Positions 1-12,900 of a stretch of 64,000 nucleotides of DNA are shown in pieces. Under the pieces are notes generated by a model. It saw only the letters and a list, made by a program, of their open reading frames with translations, was not told the origin of the DNA and searched no databases. How positions within the stretch are numbered: the first letter of the stretch is position 1; each line of letters opens with the position of its first letter. The translations under genes and the position numbers were made by a program. The stretch is from NCBI GenBank assembly GCA_012845835.1, contig JABAKD010000006.1, positions 9,824,692 to 9,888,691 on the forward strand. Reading direction: 5' to 3'. This DNA is from Undaria pinnatifida (taxonomy: Eukaryota; Sar; Phaeophyceae; Laminariales; Alariaceae).

Positions 1-2150
1 TGTTCTGTGACCACCCGGGAAGCGCCTGGCCCCACGCGAAGTAGGTGATGTACTATGACGCGGTTGAAATTTCCTTGCCGTGCGCGTTCAGCAAGTACCC
101 ATCAAGGCTGAGTTTGACAGAGACAACGATCGATGCGCTTTGTCCAAGCTACATGTCTCGGTGGGCGGAAACGGGAGAAAAACAAAGCACCAAATCATTA
201 TACGCTCCAACGTGCTTGTGGCTAAAAAAGAACTATAAAAACGTTTGCGGCGACGGCTCAAAGACGTAAAATTTTCTTCCCGGGTTTTAGTGCTCGTATG
301 GTTACCTAGTAGTGGACCTTCCAGTGTGACTTCTGGAGAGATGGTTCTGTGTAAGGACGAGTACTGACGCATAGTAAGTACCATACAGGAGTAGCTATTT
401 TCGACGTTGTTATTTGTATATGTCGGAGTTTCTTAGTTCAGGAGTTATACGAGTAGTGGTTTCCTGCGTTATTGTTCTTTTTATGCCGGGGTCATGGTAT
501 TTTCTGCTCATCGACAACGTCCTTGACAGACGGTATGGTTAGGCTACATTGCTCCTAAAGACAGAACTGTCAGACATCGTGCGTTTGTTAAACGTGAGGG
601 GGGGGTAGGGGGGAGGGGGACGGGTAGGGGGAGTTGGGGAAGATCTGAACTTGTTCCGAACTAGGTATCAACGACGGCCCGAGGCAGAGGAGTTAGCCGG
701 CAGGCTGTTTCGATGGGCTGTGGTCGTGAGGGAGGTTTCCGCACGGAAACATTGTGTGACACTTAGCCGGGAAGAGCTGAACAGCATCACGCCCCGCTCA
801 AGTTTAGTCTATATCTAAAGCGTGGGGCAAGGGCCCGGCCAGGTCTGATCCCAATGCAGGTGTTATCGTTGTATTCGTGTGACTTCCTAGCGGGGAATAA
901 TCGTTAGCCAGATGCACGTGGTCTCCTTACTATTCGACGTGTCTCTCCTTCTGCCGAGTCATCTGCGAGGTCTGTAGTTTTGTTGGCTTTGCCTTGTGCG
1001 TTAGTCTTTCTGTATATGCTTTCCCGTATTTTTGGTACATGCCGTTTCGATATTCGTTTCCTTTCTCGCTCGTTCCGTACCCGAACGATATTATTGCTCT
1101 GGTTTGCCCCTATTGATGTATTTCTATGTTAGTACCCTCGTTCAGGCGAGTGCGTAAGTCTCTGCTGATTTAGTTACGTATTGTATCTAATTGGTATATT
1201 CTATCTTACCATCATGTGAGGAAGAATAGTAGTTTCAATGGGGTGTAAGGTTGTTTGGAGAGGGTGCGTCGGATATTTCACACACCGGTAGGTACTTGCC
1301 GTTACTTGCCGCTGAGAGCAAGGTGCTAACTGCGGTTCCCGTTTCACGACGTCGTGCATGCACGGCTTCATCTTTTTATATTTATTTGTATGTTGATTTG
1401 TTTTACTTGTTTATGTCTTCACGAGTGCTGGGAGTAGCGAAAAGCAACCTTGGTTTTGCGATTTCTATGCGGATCGAGAAAACGTTTTCTGAATTAAAAC
1501 TGGTATTTTTTTCTGGATTTTTTTTTTTTTGTCACACACATATGCTCTCCAGCTTCTGGACAAGCCGTGGTCAAAGCAGGTGTCGTCCCTTTTCGCCCCT
1601 CCCTGTCATTGCCTTCATTTTTATCGCGCATATATGGTTCAGTAAACCCACTGCTCGTCGACTTTTTATCGAGTGAGTGCTACTAACTCACGCTGTCGCG
1701 GTTGCCGCAAGTCAACTTGTTTGCAAAAAAAAGTTTGTTAGCCCCGCGGCCATTTCCAGCTTGTTAAAGTATGTTGCGGTGAGACATTTTTAGTTTTATG
1801 CGCTCCCCGGTCTTGGCGTAAAATTTTGTGAGGCACGTTTTTGGACCTTTCGACCAGAGCCTTGCCGGAATTGCCCGGGGAGAACATCAATTGTTTAGGT
1901 GTTTCCCTGGTTTCATTCGACGTATACAGGGCTGTTTCGTGTGCTTTGTCCAACTCCCAAGCCGTACACGGCCGTGAGCAATCATTTTCTTCGTCGTACA
2001 CTACGATAAAACGTATGCGGTACGTATCGTGCACTCTTCTCCCAACCGCAGTAAAAGGGTAGTGCGCCCAAAAAACTACGGAGTGTTTTCTTCAAAAAAA
2101 CTTGTTGACTCTTCTTTTTGCTGCTCTCAAAAACTCTATCTACACGTTAA

Positions 2151-2232
2151 CCCCTTTAGAGCCCCCGAACCCCTCCCTATACAAACTCCAGGTAATTTTG
2201 TCCCCAAAAACGGGGTTCCACTTGTAAAGGGG
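2151..2232 (+). mobile_element. piggyBac-type MITE (family C), copy 1
   Basis: An 82-bp element starts CCCCTTTA and ends TAAAGGGG, with TTAA directly on both sides (2147-2150 and 2233-2236). CCC/GGG ends flanked by TTAA are the hallmark of piggyBac transposition. The interior GAGCCCCCGAACCCCTCCCT recurs, sometimes with small changes, in the copies at 7594 and 37951. It has no coding capacity, so an autonomous source elsewhere is needed. Confidence 0.85.
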
Positions 2233-2693
2233 TTAACGGTTAAGCACCAGGCTGCCCTTCCGCAAGGTTCCACCTCCTTAATTAACTGTGTATGCATATG
2301 CTCGCACGCGGATCAAGGATTACACCTGTATTCCCTTGTCGAGGCGTATTAGGCGACTTTCTGCACGACGTTGGCGAATTGGAATATATACGTACGTATA
2401 AGCATTGATATAGGTGTTACTCACCTCCTGAAATGTTGGCTCCTGGCTCTAGAGTATGTAGGCGCCGGCCTTCGCGACGGATTAGCGTGCGGCGATGAGT
2501 TGAATATTACACGAAGCGTACTGAAACATTTTTGAATAGTTGTGCTTTTTCAAGGGTTTCGACCCTGTTCCCTAATATAAATTTGCTCTCCGTCTTCAGC
2601 CCCTGCCTGCGGTAACAACAGCAGTTCCTTGTCGCACAGCAGGGGTGTCCTACATTATTTTGTACATTATTTTGTTTTTCGTAATGGACAGGA

Positions 2694-2710
2694 CTAACCC
2701 TAACCCTAAC
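2694..2710. repeat. Interstitial telomere-like CCCTAA motif
   Basis: CTAACCCTAACCCTAAC, nearly three units. Confidence 0.85.
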
Positions 2711-3536
2711 ACCCATACGAAATATACGGATATGAGTGCTACTCATCCACCTGTTCCGCATTTTTCGGTTCTTGCCCTTTTATTTTTTTCACGAAACAAA
2801 TAACAGCTTCCCGCAATTTTCTACTCAATAACCACGTCGAAAAACGCCTACAGTACGAGTACAACGAATATAACAGTCCTATGGTATACCTCAAGTATTG
2901 ACACAACTGTGTTTTAATAAGTACAACAGTTGAAAAGTCCAGAGACGCAGCTTTTGGCAAGAGTGTACTCGTTCATCCGAGCGCAAGCGTTAACCCTGCT
3001 CAGCCACATACCAATTTCGCGGTTTTCGCTAGTTCGATTGGCCTCGGCAAGCCAGTTGTTCGGCTTGTTAGGTGTTTCTGTTCACCTAAAGACTGCTTTT
3101 GCGGTGGTTGCCAGGTTGCGGATCTAGTTGGAATGAGTAGACTATGCCTTCAATTAATCTTGAAACGTGCACTTCACACGAGTTGCTAAGCTATGGCAAG
3201 GGTCTTTGAGGGCGTTTATGAACCGTGACGTGGTGACGGTTTCGCTTTATTGTGACATTGTTATTTTCGTACAACCAGACGTTGCCTCTACTCTCGGCTG
3301 ATCCCTTGACGTTCCCATCTTTTACCACAACTGCGGCCGTTCGGTCACGGCAAGACTCCGTCTTGATTAATCTAAAGGCGCGAGTCCAGTGCACCTATCG
3401 ATTCACCTTACGCACCGCTGTGAGACTCTTCGCGTTGGACTTCACGCCTCATCATGCCGCTTAAAGGTGAACACGGACAATTATTTGATGGTTCCAACTG
3501 CTTCGTTTGTTTGCCGTATTGACAACGCGGTCTCAG

Positions 3537-3931
3537 GTTACGACGGTGGCGACTGCTGCGATTGCACGTGTGTCAGCACCACCGCCTACACATGCGGCGA
3601 CAGCGGCTACGATTGCATCGACCCGGACTCTTCTTGCGACGTTAACTACGTTGAGGCTGGAACCAAGACCACCGTCACAGCTTCAGCCAACGCTTACGAC
3701 GAACGTCCAGGAGCAGACAGCGACAGCAACGGCTGCTTCATTGACGGGTGTGAACCCTCGCTAACCCGGGACGGCATCACGGATGACGTGGAGTCGAGGT
3801 GGTCCTGCGCAGCGAAAATTGTTCCCGGTGAATTGGAATGCGCTATCGACTTCATATTCGAAGACCCCCAGGATATCAAGGACGTCCAGGTGTCGTTCTA
3901 TAAGGGAGATGAGCGCTCGCGGTCTCTTCAG
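3537..3931 (+). CDS. Gene 1 exon: end of last LNR, linker and first half of F5/8-like domain
   Basis: The acceptor is TCTCAG|GT at 3535-3536 and the donor is CAG|GTAAGA at 3932. The exon is 395 bp, entering in phase 1 and leaving in phase 0, with no stop in frame. It encodes YDGGDCCDCTC, then a Cys-rich stretch, an AGTKTTV linker, DGCEP, SRWSC and FEDPQDI. By eye about two-thirds of roughly 93 aligned residues equal the gene 2 exon at 54531-54934, which is 9 bp longer. The difference lies in the post-LNR Cys-rich part: gene 1 has CGDSGYDC where gene 2 has CGHGLHGGYSC. Confidence 0.9.
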
Positions 3932-6900
3932 GTAAGACGAAGAAGGGGCGGGTCGCTGAATATTTGGTCTGTTGTTACCTCTGAAAACACCGACCTCTGA
4001 GTTGAAGAGACTTGTCCCCAATCAAGCGGTGACTCCAGCTCTGAGTGGTCAGTTCCGTCTTCAGGATACATGCTACGTTATTGTCCATTCCTCATATGCA
4101 TGCACCGATGTGTTAAGAGATCGTGGATCTAGGAGCTCCGTTAACGTAATTCCCATGATGGCTTCTGTGAACCGATGTGGTCGTGGGAAGGCGTCCATCG
4201 GCCCCTCTCCTGTACCAAGACCAAAATTATCCTGAGTGCACTGCTGGTGATACATTCAACCAAATAGGCATCGTATCGTTAAGGCAGTAGATATCGTCCT
4301 CCTAGGCCTACAGTAGAATGTTGGCACTAACCTGACAAAGTTGAATTATAGACCGGTGCATTCCACAACCGTCAGATTTTTGTCTCCTTCAAAATGAGGT
4401 TTCCACATTTCCGTGCACAGGTTGATCAATATGACTCTGTTGATACTAATACAAATTAATTTTAACCGGAGTCGCCGACAAATATCTTTTCTGAGGACAC
4501 CCCTAGTAATTGTGCGCAATCGCGCAGTAGCAAAGCTTTCAACGATTTAAAAAATATACGGAGTATGAGTCCACCAGGTTTGTACGCAAGCTCGTGTTTA
4601 GTCTCTGTACATGTGGCAGGCCAGCGGAAGTCCACCCCAGGCCTGAATCATGACGCTTGTGTTGTTAGTGCTGTCCAGTCATGACGGAGCATGCGGTAGG
4701 CGTTGATCGCTACTCTTCCGAAGTGATCCCTCTTGTGCTCTTGATGCGATGCAAAGGCTCATTGACACACCTAGATAAATGAAGTCAAGAGCGACGAATG
4801 AGATACCGAGCTCTGCATCAGGCGTCGGGTGCTCTTTGATCGCGCATCCTACAGACTACCAGGGAGTTCACAAGATATAGCGTGTATCTAAAAAGCCATA
4901 CCCTGCACTACTAGAGATGGACGCTCTTGCGCCAATACACACAATGATCGGAGGTCCGTGCCGCCTGATAGCAGATCGCTTTTGCTATTCCGGTACACCT
5001 CCGTGGGCCATTTCTTAGTAGAGCACCCGCAGGCTACAGATTTTAACTCATCTGTAAAGGCGTTGGGGCAGGTCAGAAATGATATCGTGAAAATCACGGA
5101 ACGACTTTCTCCATAAATTTTGTAAACTGTTGCCAAATATAATGAGGACTAGGAGTGTGTGTGTGTGTGTGTGTGTGTGTTCTTCACATTAAACCGTTCT
5201 TCTACTCGTCGACATCCAGCACACCCAGTGTCCGTACTGATTCTTCACCCTAGAAAGATCAGCTCTGTGGTCACAAGCCACGACACAGAGATAATGCATC
5301 GTAATGCATTCGACAACGCAAGGAGTACGTATGTTACATACAAGAAATTCCCGCAAGGAAGGGGTCATTCCCTCACACCTGCTAGAACAGGCATCACTGA
5401 AAGCGTGCGCCGTTATTGGCCATCAGTGTTCTCGGGGGTCACTTAGGGTTCGTCGTGGGACTGGGCACTGAAGGACGCTTGATAAATTAAAAAAATATAT
5501 AGTCTCCGAAAGGGGTGGGTTGCTTGTTGTGATGTCACAGCGTGTTTGGCGGTTTGCTTCGGCTAGAAGGTAGTGATCGGGAAACGTGTGGTGGTGGGAG
5601 CAAAATTACTGAAAATTTCTACCAGGCAGTTATCGGAAGACGTATATTGGTGGAAGGAAGGTTTCATCTGATTTGTCGCTGTCTGACAACTTAACTTCGT
5701 TTTATTGTGCGATGATAACGGTATGTATGGGTCACGACTACTACTGCTGTCGTGGAAAACAGCAAGAAGTGTAAACTGATAATTTCACTCCTCTACATTC
5801 AGATCAACCGGTGTCCAGTGCGCACGTGACATCACCAGCCGGTCGCCCCGGTGGCGTATCAAGTTATCCTCGAGCCTGATTTTTGTCGGTTTCGTGCGTT
5901 CGAATCCCCCCGAGTGCATATTTGAATATTAACTTGTGGAGACTTTTTCTTTCGCAATAATTGACCTGCTGGGGGAGTGGCGAAAGCGTGAGTTAGCATG
6001 GAACATCGATGAAAAATGATATGTTGCTGAACCCTACGTCGTGTGCGCGATAAAAAATGAAGGCAAGAGCGGGAGGAAAGGAGAGACGAGTCCCGTGATG
6101 ATGACCGCGTGTTGTCTCCACAAGCTGGAAAGTAGATGTGTTTTGGGAAAAAAAAGCAAAAAATAAATAAATACATGCGATGTATCCTCCTAATAATGTA
6201 TACACATGCAGTAGGGTAATTCGAAGGCCATTATGGTTGCTGCCCCCGACGCTGGTTGGATGACTTTGTCTGCTCTGTTGCAAGTCACTGGATCGCAACC
6301 AGCGCTGGCTGTTGTGATTTCACCCCTTTTTTCCTCTTGATTTCTTGTTTCTTTTTTTCTTTTCAACGTTCTTTTTCCTCCTCATCGTTGTCCCCCTTAT
6401 CATATTTTCCCATATTGCTGCCAGCATCTTGGCGTGCTGGCCTTCACTGCAATTCTTTTATCTGCGTGTTCGTTACGGTTTGCTTTTAATTTTTGTATTC
6501 CCTTATCGTTTTCCTTCATCATGTTTTCCCTTTTTGTTGCCGATACGTAAAGGCTGGTGTTTTGGCTCGCACCCTTCTCCTTGCCCGCGTGTTGAATGAG
6601 ATTCGTTTTCTCTTTTGCTCAATTCACGCACTATAGACTATAGTCTATACTATTACCTTCGCCGTTTTATTCACCTTTCTTCTTCCATGTGTCATAGATG
6701 TATCTTAGATCCAGGGAACTAAGAAGGCTCTTCTTCCCCCCTTGCCCACTCGCACGGTACGCGCCTTAGTTTTCGTCGCGCGGATACTGTAGGCCGTTCA
6801 TCTCAGCGGTAGACTCGCATGGAATTGCAGTCTTCATTCATGAATGGCCGAATCACCATGCACTTGCAATATGTTGTTGTTCTCACATAAAATCGCATAA

Positions 6901-9900
6901 TCAAGTCAGTGGTGACAGGACAGGCTCCAGTCACTATGGAGCTGAGTAATACCCCAGGGAGAGAATGCAAACAAACCAAAGGTGGTAGACGTATATTATT
7001 AAAATTTAAAATAGATGACAGCTGTTGCAATTCATGCCTCCGCCAGAAACATATAAAAATGAAAGCGGGAAATCAGCCTGAGATGTGTCAGGTCCATACT
7101 GCTGCATACGTCTCGCTACTCGCGTCTGGAAAACTGAAAGACTACACCGCTTGCCACCCCAAAAATATTACCACGTATATATTACACGTACAGTCTATAG
7201 TAATATATTATAGTATCTATCACTACGCATGCTCACGTAGGACACGAAGTCAATTGGAATAAAGAAACAAAAAAGAGAAAAAAAAATGAAAGAAAAGAAA
7301 AGACCAGAAAAGCTAGAGAATACACGAAAAGCTACAAAGGACAAGACTTAAGAAGGAAGGGGAAGCAAGGGAAGGGAAGGAGAAAAAACGTCGTTCTAGC
7401 AGACCCTCGGAACGGACTAAATACGGCAATGGGCTCATACCGCATTAGTGGGACTGGGGAGAGAACGCAACAAGGCGAAGAAGTCAGGCCGTATTTTGTG
7501 GCGACAAATGATTCTCTGTCTGTCTTGCAGTTTGTGACGACAGCATTAGCAGGGTTCGTCTCGCCAAGAGGCATCGGTAAGGACATTGGTTAACCCGTTT
7601 AGAGCCCCCGAACCCCTCTCCATACTAAATCCAAGTAAATTTGTCCCCAAAACGGGTTTCCAGTTGTGAAGGGGTTAAGCTGGATATATGTAGATGAATG
7701 GAAATATCAGTGTCATCGTGAAAAGCACACACACAGCACTCGCATCATACTGCTGCAAAATTGATTGCACATACTGTAAGAGTACATGTGCCATGTTCTT
7801 GTACTCTACGACACGGCCATATACCGGAACGATATACTGCAAGCACCAGCACTGTATGTTACAGACGCCGGAGGTATCTACATACAGAGGGAACACCCCG
7901 ATTTATGTGCGCCAACGTTTTGACGGCGTCAAATCCGTACGTCCCGCCTACACTAAAAGCTAGATATTTTCTACTACATAAACAATGTCTACCAGGTATC
8001 AGTTGTTAAGACTAATAAAAAAATAAAAAAAAACATTCCACTTTTCTTTGAGATCGGAGATTTTGCATACCTGGTATTGATTGAGCTTGTTTTGGCTCTT
8101 CACGACACGGGGTACCCACTGAATTCCCGACGGGATCAGTGATATGTATATGTATGTTAGAGACGGAACTCGTACTAAAAAGTGGCTGACCTATGCTGGA
8201 GTGTACTCTCACCTACAGACAAGGCGCCATGCACTGTAAGAGGAAGGTGCACAAGTGAGTTGGTTCGCATGGTCATGCCCCGCCAAGGTCGCAGAATGAA
8301 AGAGGATACCGAGATGATAAAATTACGCAGTAGCATATGCCTAACGAAGTATAGTCACCCTCGCGTTCAATAGTGGTGACATCGTATGCCCACCTCGCCT
8401 GCTGTGTTTGTCAGGTGTATCTCTGTATTAGAATTGGCGACCTCAGAGCCCCACATCGGCACGGTAAAAAACATGGGCGTGAAATCGAAAGGAAGCACAG
8501 GCAGATTTGTTCAAACTGCAGTGAACCACACTATTGATACCAACTTATTACGTCGCGAATTTCGTACTTACCGTCTGCATGATCGCCTCCCGACCTATGC
8601 CAATCGAAGTATTACTTACGAAGTAACGTAATTGAGCGCGTGTACACCAAGCGTTCCTTTCAAAACACAGACAATTCGCATCTCTCCAACTCGTGCTCAA
8701 TGACGGTGACATTGCATGACCACATCACCTCGCCTGTTGTATTTGGCAATACGTATCTCTTTCAAATAATCAGCAATGTCAGAAAAGTATGGTAATCACA
8801 TGATTGTACCTATCGATTGAAATATTTTATATTTCCGTCCGTGTACAATAACAAATTATGAAGATTTAACACGTTGTTTACTACACGAGAAAGCTGGGTT
8901 GCATACTGCATCTAACATCAAACCTTTTAGAACAGTAAACATTACCAGGCAGATGATAAAGAGGGATGGCATCTTCATACAACCGTCAGATTTGTCCCCC
9001 CTTTGAAGATTTATATTTTACGCAATTATATTGAAACGTCCCCCGCCCCCCCTCCCCGGATCCCTCTTGTTCAAACGCCCGACGAAAAACCAAAATCTAC
9101 CGGAGTAGTAATCACTACCAGACAGCTGATTTTATCTCTCAGTATCCTTCTAGCCATCCATCCCTAGCTCCAACTCATTCCCCCCCCTCCCCCCCTTTTT
9201 CTTTTTTTTTTGTATCCGCCCAGTTCGTTCAAACGCCCCACTTACAATCGATTTCGGCCAAAGTAATAAACACCTCTAGATACGCAGTTGATATCCACAC
9301 GTTATTATCTTTCTAACCATCCATGACGTAGTTTTCAATCTCCCCCCCCCCCCCGCCTTCCACCATCCCCCTCCAACGCCCCCTCCTTCCCCACCACCCG
9401 CACGATCGCCTAGATATAGCACCACGCGTATAACAAGCCCCAACATATATGATTTTTACGCGCGATCGGAGTCCAAACCTTTGATCGCACAGCCGGAGTG
9501 TATTTGAATATATCATGTGTCCTAAACCTCTTAAAAATCCTTCCCCCCCCTCCTTTCTTATTTTCTTGTTTTTTCCATTATTCCTTCTTTTTTCTTTTCT
9601 TCTCTCTCTTAAATGACCCACCTGTTATCGAAATCCGCCAGAGTAATAAACACTTTTACGCACTCGATATCACCTCATTCTCTTTTTAGAGCCATCCATG
9701 CCGCTGCCTCCCCCCCCCCTTCCGCCCTCCGTCCTCACTACCTTCACCATCGCTTAGACCTAGCACCAAACGTAGAGCAAGCGCCTATATCTATGCCACC
9801 TAAAGCACTTTCCCCCCCTCCCCCACCTTCCCCCCCACCTCCCACCCCCCTACCCCACCCCCAACCCCCTCGAACACTCCGCCCTCTGCTCACTGGTTGT

Positions 9901-12900
9901 AAAACTTACAGGACATACATGATAAACTGGTGCATTCTTTCGAAAACCGTCGCATTTATCCCTATAAATAAATGTCTGGTTTCTACGAACGGATTGAGCT
10001 GCCCCCCCCCCATGATAAACTGGTGCATTCTTTCCAAAACCGTCAGATTTATCCCCTTGAAAGATTTATAGTTTCCACCATCAAATTGAGCTGCCCCGCA
10101 CGCCCCTCCCCCGCCCACCTCCACCCCCGCTCCCTTTTGATCAAAACCAGACTTTCACGTCCTTCAAAACTCCGCCCTCCCCTCACCAGTTATTCGACTT
10201 GCAGGATTCACTTGATAAACGGATGCATTTCCTTCCACAGCTGTCAGATTTTGTCCCCCTTAGAAACGGGTTTTATAGTTTCTGCGCACAGACTGACCAA
10301 CACCGCCCTGTTGACCCTGAAAGCCACACTGTCCTTGCAAGAGGAGTTCGCCGATCTATATCATTAATGAGGACACACAACCCATAATACGCGCGTTTTC
10401 GGAGAATCACGCACAGCTCGCAAAGATGAGTTTCGACGAAATCTTTGATCTCACAGCTGGAGTGTATGTTCATATTATATAAAATTCCGCTGAAGGCGTC
10501 ATGGTATAGCTTGTCGTCGAGGTACTAAAGTGCGCAGTCTAGGCGAACTATGACCATGAAAGATGTGAAGCGGAGGGAGGCAGCTGAATGTTAGTTACGG
10601 AGAGAGCCCGGGACGTGGACGTGGAAAGAGCTGAGAGGCGCTGCAACAGCAGCGCGGTAGCAACAGCAGGCAGCAGCAACACCACTGCACGTAGAAAACC
10701 GCAAAAAACTTTTTTTTAGAAATAGAGTAATGACCATGAAAACGACATCGACCACAGGCTTTTTCAGCCTAGCTAGGGTACAAATTTTTCGCCGGTGTTG
10801 GAGGAATAGTCGAAAATGTCAAAGGTACGCGCGGTAATATTCGGGCCAGGAAGATGTGGTCGTGTCGTGAACGGGCCGGGATGACAACGGGATTCCCGAG
10901 TGCATTTTGTTCCCGACCGCGATCTCCCGACCCCATCCCCGACCTCGGTCTCTGTTCCCACCGTCTATGGTCCCGACTTTGCGGTATCTTGTTCCCGTCG
11001 CGCCGCAACGCGCGTTTCCGACTCTTCCCGTCCCGCCGTTCACCCGGTTGCTGCCATCCCATACCGAAGTTCGCGCACAATCTCTCCCGTTCCCCAGATC
11101 ACGTTAGTGGCAGATGTTTCTATCCCGTTTACCACGGATGAATTGTATGGTTTGTACTATGGATGGAAAATATTTTTTTTTTATAAATATTTATATTATT
11201 CAGCTTATGTTGGATGCTAATACAGCTGCCGCAGTAGCCTATTATAGGTGCGCTGGAGAGAGGTTCTTGGCGGCCTGGTTTTGTCTAGTCAGGGAGCTGA
11301 CGGAGAGACAATGAAGACACCAGGAACCAGGGGCAGAGAATTTCCTACTATCGACAACCCTACGTCCCTCTTGCGGACTTACATGACACGTGCACGTCGT
11401 GTCACGGAACACGCGTGATTGAACCCCCGAGGGGCACGCGGGGTTGTAGGTATTGAAAAGCACTCTTCTCTTTGTTCCTGGCGTCTTTATTTCACCTCAT
11501 TTAGCTCGCTTATTTGACACAGAGACGCAGACATCATCCTTACTTGAAGAAAAAGTTCATAGCAGGTCGGGTGTCCTACATGAACACTCACTGTCAATAA
11601 AACTGTTCGTCAATCCATGTCGGCCCTACCTTCACTTCTGTGAACTCTGTTATCACCATGTTTGACCTCAACGACGACACGGTCTACGAGTATAGACTAC
11701 GCATCTTCGTAGAGCACTATACAGCATTCCTTGCGCTCACCGCTATCGCACTTGTTGTTTTCGTAGGCCGATTCCCTATGATAGACTCAAGTAATAGCTA
11801 CAACCTCGAACTCGAGTTCCCACGATTGTGAGTTTCGTCAGGAAGCTGTAATTTTTGCCATGAGGTATCTTGGTCTCATTACGGCGTGTACGGGAATATG
11901 CAAGCTCATTGTTTCTCGGCTCGAACAGCCGCATCTTCGGCCCCTTTTTCCAATAACTGGACGCGTTTATGTACACCCTTTAATTACTCGTGAGACATGC
12001 ACACACGGCTGATCAGGAGATAACATACGCAACAGCAGTCACGTCCAAACCATCTTAGATTGGCGAGAATGTAAGTGACGGTGATTCTCCATGCAGGGCA
12101 CTACATGTCATCACTCCCTCAGCCATACGAGATACCTTTCCATACGTAGAGTAATAAAAAAATCATGCCATCATGTCGACCTTGCTGTGTCTAGTCAGCG
12201 AGAGCCAAAGAAGAGAAAAATACAGACACCAGCAACTAAGAGCAGAGCGCTCTCTAAAATAGACAACCATCGCCTCCCTCGGGGACTTCCTTGGGATGTG
12301 AACGTCGTGTTCACGGAACAGGTGTCAGACGCCGCGAGGTACGCAGGGTTGTCGACGTTGAGAAGCGCTCTTCTCGAGATTGCTGGTGCTTTTAGTATCC
12401 TTGCTTTGGCTCGCTCAATGGACACAGCGACGTTTGGAAGTTATCAATGCTGCCAAGAACAGTATAGAGCAGGCGGTGACGACGTGGTTGGTCCTACGTA
12501 TACACTCACCGTCACTAAAATTGTCGTCAATCTGTTTTAGCCTTGATTTGACTGTGAAATGTATTGTCATATGATTTCTCATCAACGGTGTGACATGGCC
12601 TAAAGCCTGCGCATCTGCGTAGAGCACCATGCGACGTTTCTTGCGCTCGCCGGCATCGTATTTCGTGTTTACGTAGGCTGCTTTCTACTGGTAGACCCTA
12701 CAAGTACAACGTCGAACTTGAAAAATCGAACTAAAGCTCCCACAGTTTCGAGACACATCATAGAGTTGTGTATCCAGCCACGAGGCTCTGTAGTAACAGT
12801 ATAACTTTGATTTGTGGGGGGAAACGTATAGCTTCGTATCTGATTGTTTCGAATAGTAGCCGCATCTTCCACCCCCTCGCCTATTGCTGGATGCCGTTTT

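Larger units (their letters stand above)
1..3536. other. Region upstream of first visible gene 1 exon: no exon recognised
   Basis: No LNR half-motif, signal peptide or other recognisable coding sequence was found on either strand. The open frames here are short and have no motif. If gene 1 resembles gene 2, this is probably one of its introns (inference). It contains a G-rich stretch (598-640), T-rich DNA, a short telomere-like motif at 2694-2710 and a palindromic MITE at 2151-2232. Confidence 0.5.

Noticed and set aside
5820-5925. tRNA-like TTCGAATCC near 5890
   Set aside because: No matching acceptor stem, D-arm or anticodon arm could be built around it.
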